Assembly: GCF_016902345.1 (NCBI RefSeq)
Contig: NZ_JACJLR010000020.1
Span: 1-57,847, forward strand
Source: Mediterraneibacter glycyrrhizinilyticus
GTDB taxonomy: Bacteria > Bacillota > Clostridia > Lachnospirales > Lachnospiraceae
Length of the DNA stretch: 57,847 nt
Direction of reading: 5' to 3'
Below the pieces are notes generated by a model. It ran no database searches. It had not been told where the DNA came from and worked only from the letters and a program-made list of their open reading frames with translations. Both the position numbers and the translations under genes were made by a program. Below are positions 54,048 to 57,847 of the stretch, piece after piece. Each line of letters begins with the position of its first letter. The first letter of the stretch is position 1.

Positions 54048-55066
54048 AATGATCCCTCCTGTTCATAAAAGTGCATGAAGATCTCGCTTAGATCCGGTTC
54101 GGTGACAGTGATGTCCGTATAGGGAACCTGTGAGAGACCGTCTAAAAGTTCCTTTATATCGCCCTGCCAGAGGAAGCTTGCGGTATTTCCCCCGGAGCGG
54201 AAATCCCTGAGAGGGTTTTTGTCCCGGATCGGATTTCTGCCCTGGACGGGAGCTTTGCCCCGGAGCGGATTTTTGTCCTGGTTCGGGCTGCTGCCGTGGA
54301 CTGAGGGACTGTCTTTGACCGGTGAACCGGAATCGGGGGGAAGGATCCTCTGCAGTGCTTCTCTGAGCTCGTGCATGTCCGGGCATACCACAGAAATCCG
54401 CTTCGCTCTGGTGCCGGCCAGCTCTGTGATATGTCCACAGGCAGCCAGGCGTCCTTCCCGGATGACTGCGGCGCGGCTGCACCAGCGCTGGACTTCTGAT
54501 AGGATATGGGAGGAGAGGAAGATGGTGGCTCCCTCGGCATTCCTCTCCTGCAGGATCTCAAAGAATTCCTTCTGGATCAGCGGGTCCAGACCGCTGGTTG
54601 GCTCATCGAAGATGTAAAGCCCGGGCCGGTGCTGGAGAGCGCACACAATGGCGGTCTTCTTGCGGTTCCCGAGGGAAAGTTCGTCCGTCTTCTTTCCGGG
54701 ATCCAGCTGAAGACGTTCGCAGAGTCTCCTGGCTTCAGCAGAGCAGTCCATGTGGCGCAGACCTGCCGAAAGCTTCAGGATCTCGGAGACTGTAGTTCCA
54801 GGGTAAAACATAGCTTCCGATGGAATATATCCTGTATTTTCAAGGATTTTCTTCTTATTATCACCTATATTCATGCCATAAATGGAGGCGGAGCCTGATG
54901 TGGCGCGCATCAGCCCCATGAGAAGGCGGATCGTGGTACTCTTGCCGGCTCCGTTGGGACCGATGAAGCCGAAGAACTCCCCTTCTTCGACAGAGAGGCT
55001 CAGGTCGACGATCCCCCTTGCCTTCCCATAATATTTTGTCAGATGGTCGGTCTTGATCACTTCCAT
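54044..55066 (-). CDS. ABC exporter ATPase with inserted hexapeptide repeat
   Basis: 340 aa from ATG 55064-55066 (AGGAGA ahead); longer in-frame extension is non-coding. Walker A GFIGPNGAGKSTTIRLL, signature LSLGNRKKTAIVCAL, Walker B LYIFDEPTSGLDPLI, SSHIL switch: CcmA/NatA-like. Between ~260 and ~300, in the C-terminal tail, lies a low-complexity insert of six-residue units (NPLRGK, APVQGR, NPIRDK, NPLRDF) encoded by 18-bp repeats at 54213-54302. After it the tail resumes with ASFLWQGDIKELLDGLSQVP. The insert is unusual for this family and may vary between strains. Confidence 0.85.
   Translation of the reverse strand: MEVIKTDHLTKYYGKARGIVDLSLSVEEGEFFGFIGPNGAGKSTTIRLLMGLMRATSGSASIYGMNIGDNKKKILENTGYIPSEAMFYPGTTVSEILKLSAGLRHMDCSAEARRLCERLQLDPGKKTDELSLGNRKKTAIVCALQHRPGLYIFDEPTSGLDPLIQKEFFEILQERNAEGATIFLSSHILSEVQRWCSRAAVIREGRLAACGHITELAGTRAKRISVVCPDMHELREALQRILPPDSGSPVKDSPSVHGSSPNQDKNPLRGKAPVQGRNPIRDKNPLRDFRSGGNTASFLWQGDIKELLDGLSQVPYTDITVTEPDLSEIFMHFYEQEGSL
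54213..54302 (-). repeat. 18-bp coding tandem repeat inside the ABC ATPase gene
   Basis: Five units of 18 bp, 54213-54230, 54231-54248, 54249-54266, 54267-54284 and 54285-54302, each of the GGATTTTTGTCCCGGATC type on the plus strand. They keep the reading frame and encode [NAS]P[LVIN][RQ][DG][KRF]. Confidence 0.75.
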
Positions 55067-55244
55067 AAAGAAAATCTCCTTTCCTGATTTTTCAGATGAG
55101 ACCTGCCCGGAAAGGCAGCGGTCCTTTCTGGTGGATCGGTTTCTCTGTTTACAGACATTATCTGTCCGTTGACCGTTTTTGAGAAGCCCTCTTATCAAAT
55201 TATTTTGTCTCCGGTGTTCGTCTGAACCTTTTCCGGGAACTTGG

Positions 55245-55517
55245 TTATTTCAGAAGATGAGAATATTCTGGATGTTTTTCAAACCATTTTGCCGCATAAG
55301 AGCAGCTGGGGACCGCCTTTAAGCTTCTGTTTTCCAGCTCCGCGATCACTTCGTCCATCAGCCTGCCGGCAATCCCCTGCCCGCGGAGAGAGGAATCTAC
55401 GAAAGTGTGGTTTATATCGACGATCTTTTCATCAATATAAGGAAATGTGATCTCAGCAAGGCGGGAGCCTTCCTCTGAATAAAGTATGACTGCGTTTTCT
55501 TCATGTGTAAAATTCAT
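55245..55517 (-). CDS. Small GNAT acetyltransferase (YjdJ-like)
   Basis: 90 aa. INHTFVDSSLRGQGIAGRLMDEVI is the acetyl-CoA pyrophosphate loop (Q/R-x-x-G-x-G/A), preceded by AEITFPYIDEKIVD and followed by AAKWFEKHPEY. This is the one-domain YjdJ/Yidj form of GNAT; substrate unknown. Downstream of the ABC-F gene on the same strand, 27 bp apart, probably co-transcribed. Confidence 0.85.
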   Translation of the reverse strand: MNFTHEENAVILYSEEGSRLAEITFPYIDEKIVDINHTFVDSSLRGQGIAGRLMDEVIAELENRSLKAVPSCSYAAKWFEKHPEYSHLLK

Positions 55518-55544
55518 TGTTATTCTTCCTTTCTGTGTGGATAA

Positions 55545-57101
55545 TTATATGATCTTCGTCGTCCACTGTGAACAATCCCATACTTCTGAGACCACATCCC
55601 GATAGAATTCCGGTTCATGGCAGATCAGGAGTACGCTTCCGCGATATTCGGTCAGCGCCTGTTTCAGTGAATCCTTTGCGTCTGCATCAAGATGATTTGT
55701 GGGCTCGTCCAGCAGAAGGATGTTCGTCTCCCGGTTGATCAGCTTGCAGAGACGGACCTTCGCCTGTTCGCCGCCGCTTAAGACCCGGACCTGGCTTTCG
55801 ATGTGTTTCGTGGTGAGCCCGCATTTGGCAAGAGCGGAACGTACTTCATACTGGGTAAATGATGGGAATTCTGCCCAGAGTTCGTCGATGCAGGTGTTCG
55901 TATTGATGCCTTTCACTTCCTGTTCAAAATATCCGATCTGCAGATTCTCCCCCAGTTCACAGGTCCCTTCCAGTGCCGGGATCAGCCCCAGGATACTCTT
56001 GAGGAGTGTGGTCTTTCCAATACCATTGGCTCCGACAAGCGCGATCTTTTGTCCCCGCTCCATCGCGACTGTGATCGGCTTTGAGAGGGGCTCGTCATAG
56101 CCGATGACAAGATCTTTTGTCTCGAAGAGAAAGCGCCCCGGAGTTTTTCCATATTTAAAATGAAACTGAGGTTTTGGTCTCTCTGCAGCAAGTTCGATCA
56201 CGTCCATTTTATCCAGTTTTTTCTGCCGGGACATCGCCATGTTCCTTGTGGAGACCCGCGCCTTGTTCCTCGCGACAAAGTCCTTCAGCTCGCTGATCTC
56301 CTGCTGCTGGCGGCGGTAGGCTGCCTCGAGCTGTGCTTTTTTGACCGCATAGACCTCCTCAAAATGTGTATAGTCCCCCACATAGCGGTCGAGAGACTGG
56401 TTTTCCATATGGTAGATGATGTTCACTACTTCATTTAAGAATGGAATGTCGTGGGAGATCAGGATGAAGGCGCTCTCATATTCCTGGAGATAGCGCTTCA
56501 GCCAGGCGATGTGTTCCTCGTCCAGATAATTGGTGGGCTCGTCCAGGAGAAGGATGTCCGGCTTTTCCAGGAGCAGTTTTCCGAGCAGGATCTTCGTCCG
56601 CTGCCCTCCACTCAGATCTGTGACGTCCTTGTCCAGTCCGATGTCGAGAAGCCCGAGTGCCCGGGCAACTTCTTCCACTTTCGCGTCAATGACATAGAAG
56701 TCGTGCATCGTCAGAGTGTCTTGTATCGTCCCCAGTTCCTCCATCATGAGCGCCATTTCATCTTCGGAAGCGCTGCCGAGGGTGTCGCAGATATCGTTCA
56801 TTTTCTGCTCCAGTTCAAAAAGCCATGCAAACGCGGATTTCAGCACGTCCCGGATCGTCATTCCTTTTTCCAGGACCGTGTGCTGATCCAGATAACCGAT
56901 GCGGACATTTTTCGCCCACTCGATCTTTCCTTCGTCCGGAGTCAGGTGCCCGGTCACAATATTGAAGAAAGTGGATTTCCCTTCTCCGTTGGCGCCCACG
57001 AGTCCGATGTGCTCCCCGCGCAGCAGGCGGAAAGAGACGTCCGAGAAAATAGCTCTGTCACCGAAACCGTGAGTCAGATGTTCTACAGTCAGAATGCTCA
57101 T
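55545..57101 (-). CDS. ABC-F family ATPase
   Basis: 518 aa with two ABC domains and no membrane part. Domain 1: Walker A GLVGANGEGKSTFFNIV, signature DLSGGQRTKILLGKL, Walker B ILLLDEPTNYLD. A linker with QQQEISELKDFVARNKARVS (P-site tRNA interaction region) joins domain 2: ALVGANGIGKTTLLKSI, VLSGGEQAKVRLCKL, ILLLDEPTNHLDAD. Closest in style to YkpA/Ettb-type translation factors; these act on the ribosome, and some protect against antibiotics. Without sequence comparison resistance is not claimed. Confidence 0.9.
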   Translation of the reverse strand: MSILTVEHLTHGFGDRAIFSDVSFRLLRGEHIGLVGANGEGKSTFFNIVTGHLTPDEGKIEWAKNVRIGYLDQHTVLEKGMTIRDVLKSAFAWLFELEQKMNDICDTLGSASEDEMALMMEELGTIQDTLTMHDFYVIDAKVEEVARALGLLDIGLDKDVTDLSGGQRTKILLGKLLLEKPDILLLDEPTNYLDEEHIAWLKRYLQEYESAFILISHDIPFLNEVVNIIYHMENQSLDRYVGDYTHFEEVYAVKKAQLEAAYRRQQQEISELKDFVARNKARVSTRNMAMSRQKKLDKMDVIELAAERPKPQFHFKYGKTPGRFLFETKDLVIGYDEPLSKPITVAMERGQKIALVGANGIGKTTLLKSILGLIPALEGTCELGENLQIGYFEQEVKGINTNTCIDELWAEFPSFTQYEVRSALAKCGLTTKHIESQVRVLSGGEQAKVRLCKLINRETNILLLDEPTNHLDADAKDSLKQALTEYRGSVLLICHEPEFYRDVVSEVWDCSQWTTKII

Positions 57102-57208
57102 AATTATCTCCTTATGTAAAAAGTCGTTCTTCTTGTATGAATGAAATTCGCTCTCATTCTACACGAAAAAGGTGAGGTTGTCATCACAAAACTCAGGGAT
57201 TCATACCG

Positions 57209-57628
57209 CTTGACATTTTTCGGGGGATTCTGCACAATGAAGGTATCAGAGACAAACTTGACGCATGGCTGACATTTCTGAGTGTGGATGGACCGGAGAT
57301 GATCGTAAAACTGATCACAGAGTATCCCCAGTTCAAAATCTATTATGAGGAGATCTATCAGCTGTGCCGGAACGCGGAAAAGGTGATGGAGATGTTTTCA
57401 AAGGAATTACAGGAACTGGACCGGAATACAGTACAGTATATGATCGATGAGATGCAGGATGTGATCGATGCGCAGAAGGAGGATTTAAATAGACAGAAGG
57501 ATGTGATCCACGCGCAAAAAGAGGATCTGAGTAAGAAGAACAATATAATTGATGGACAAAAAACATTGATCGATACCCAGAAAAGACAGATTGAAGATTT
57601 AAAGAAGCAGCTGGCTGAAAAGGGTTGA
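57209..57628 (+). pseudogene. C-terminal fragment of an Rpn/PD-(D/E)XK transposase-like protein
   Basis: An open frame without a start at its left: LDIFRGILHNEGIRDKLDAW, LTFLSVDGPEMIVKLITEYP, YYEEIYQLCRNAEKVMEMFS, ELDRNTVQYMIDEMQDVID, then a coiled-coil tail of repeated DAQKEDL / IHAQKEDL / IDGQKTL units. This is the usual C-terminal part of Rpn-family recombination-promoting nucleases in Lachnospiraceae. The catalytic N-terminal domain is absent; the frame meets TGA at 57173-57175. A GTG at 57284 would give a 114-aa coiled-coil peptide. Remnant of a mobile or repeat-associated gene. Confidence 0.75.
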
Positions 57629-57649
57629 GATCAAGAGGGATATTTTGAG

Positions 57650-57685
57650 AGGGTCAGTTGCAAATATAGGCAAGTGACCCTTTTA
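57650..57685 (+). terminator. Terminator after the Rpn fragment
   Basis: GGGTCA(G)TTGC pairs with GCAA(G)TGACCC, followed by TTTT. Confidence 0.65.
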
Positions 57686-57773
57686 AAAATAGAACATATA
57701 TGTATTTGGCAAACAGAGAAATAATGTCAGAATTGTGTGAATTGTCTGAAATAAATAAAAAATAGAAAAAACA

Positions 57774-57802
57774 TTGACAATTCCTTTTTGAGGTGATAAG
57801 AT
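57774..57802 (+). promoter_or_regulatory. Promoter and leader of a gene beyond the window
   Basis: Consensus TTGACA at 57774-57779, 17-bp spacer, TAAGAT at 57797-57802. The transcript would begin in a short leader that contains the hairpin CTGTC-GCTGAG-GACAG; the gene lies outside the window. I cannot assign the leader to a riboswitch class. Confidence 0.6.
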
Positions 57803-57847
57803 AGCACCTGTCGCTGAGGACAGCACCTTGAAACCGCAGCACTGAAG

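Noticed and set aside
54213..54302. CRISPR or minisatellite outside genes
   Set aside because: The 18-bp repeat keeps the reading frame of the ABC ATPase and is a coding repeat.
54598..54898. Plus-strand ORFs opposite the second ABC ATPase
   Set aside because: Antisense to a gene with complete ABC motifs; no ribosome binding site.
55545..57101. ABC-F protein called as antibiotic resistance gene
   Set aside because: No resistance-type linker can be told from sequence alone; housekeeping ABC-F proteins are more common.
1..57847. tRNA, rRNA or known riboswitch
   Set aside because: No cloverleaf, rRNA segment or recognisable aptamer core was seen; short leaders remain unassigned.

Overview
The window looks like a chromosomal segment of a Lachnospiraceae-type (Clostridia, Bacillota) gut bacterium. 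The reasons are strong AGGAGG-type ribosome binding sites, GTG/TTG starts next to ATG, a DUF3789-like micro-protein, a clostridial-type circularly permuted PstS, YtrA-like GntR and PadR/DUF2812 modules, paired GH2 glycosidases and an Rpn-type fragment. The assignment rests on gene content and style only; there is no rRNA or tRNA in the window. Most genes are moderately GC-rich. AT-rich islands lie at about 0.2-1.1 kb, 10.3-12.2 kb and 19.0-22.2 kb.

Layout. (1) 0.2-2.5 kb: a two-gene candidate immune module, a TIR/deoxyribosyltransferase-like protein next to a macro-domain protein with C-terminal membrane helices (Thoeris-like logic). (2) 2.6-9.6 kb: surface and signalling genes (nucleotidyltransferase-like protein, LCP-family protein, phospholipase-C-like protein, VanZ, LytS-type kinase and response regulator). 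The first operon and the kinase operon start from near-identical promoters. (3) 9.9-14.5 kb: a RiPP-like maturation and export cassette (PqqD-like protein, radical SAM/SPASM enzyme, small unknown protein, HPr-kinase-like protein, ABC exporter) whose middle is AT-rich and looks swapped in. (4) 14.5-19.0 kb: exopolysaccharide control (Ig-like surface protein, two Wzz/BY-kinase fusions, PHP tyrosine phosphatase). (5) 19.1-22.2 kb: an AT-rich pair, a HEPN-like protein and a large KGGVGR-motif ATPase, probably a conflict or defence system. (6) 22.3-28.1 kb: a 2-aminoethylphosphonate uptake and degradation operon in which every gene except phnX carries an internal deletion. (7) 28.3-34.7 kb: an intact phosphate regulon, pstSCAB-phoU then phoB/phoR, with Pho-box-like repeats before pstS. 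(8) 34.8-41.6 kb: a broken LacI/sugar-ABC locus followed by two intact GH2 glycosidases. (9) 41.8-47.4 kb: GntR regulator, ClpC, a small conserved protein, RadA and a thioesterase. (10) 47.5-57.6 kb: a PadR/DUF2812 operon, a GntR/ABC operon, LysR, MATE, a second ABC-2 exporter, a GNAT enzyme, an ABC-F ATPase and an Rpn C-terminal fragment.

How the parts fit. The left third combines cell-surface polysaccharide control, a modified-peptide cassette and two candidate defence modules, the usual make-up of an accessory region. The centre is phosphorus acquisition: phosphonate breakdown directly beside the Pst/Pho system. The right part is housekeeping plus small drug- or stress-type transporter modules. 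The most striking global feature is a series of about ten internal deletions, many removing roughly 30-75 codons, confined to the part right of 22.3 kb. They are either real decay or an assembly artefact. All functional statements are read from sequence motifs and remembered family features; no database search was possible.
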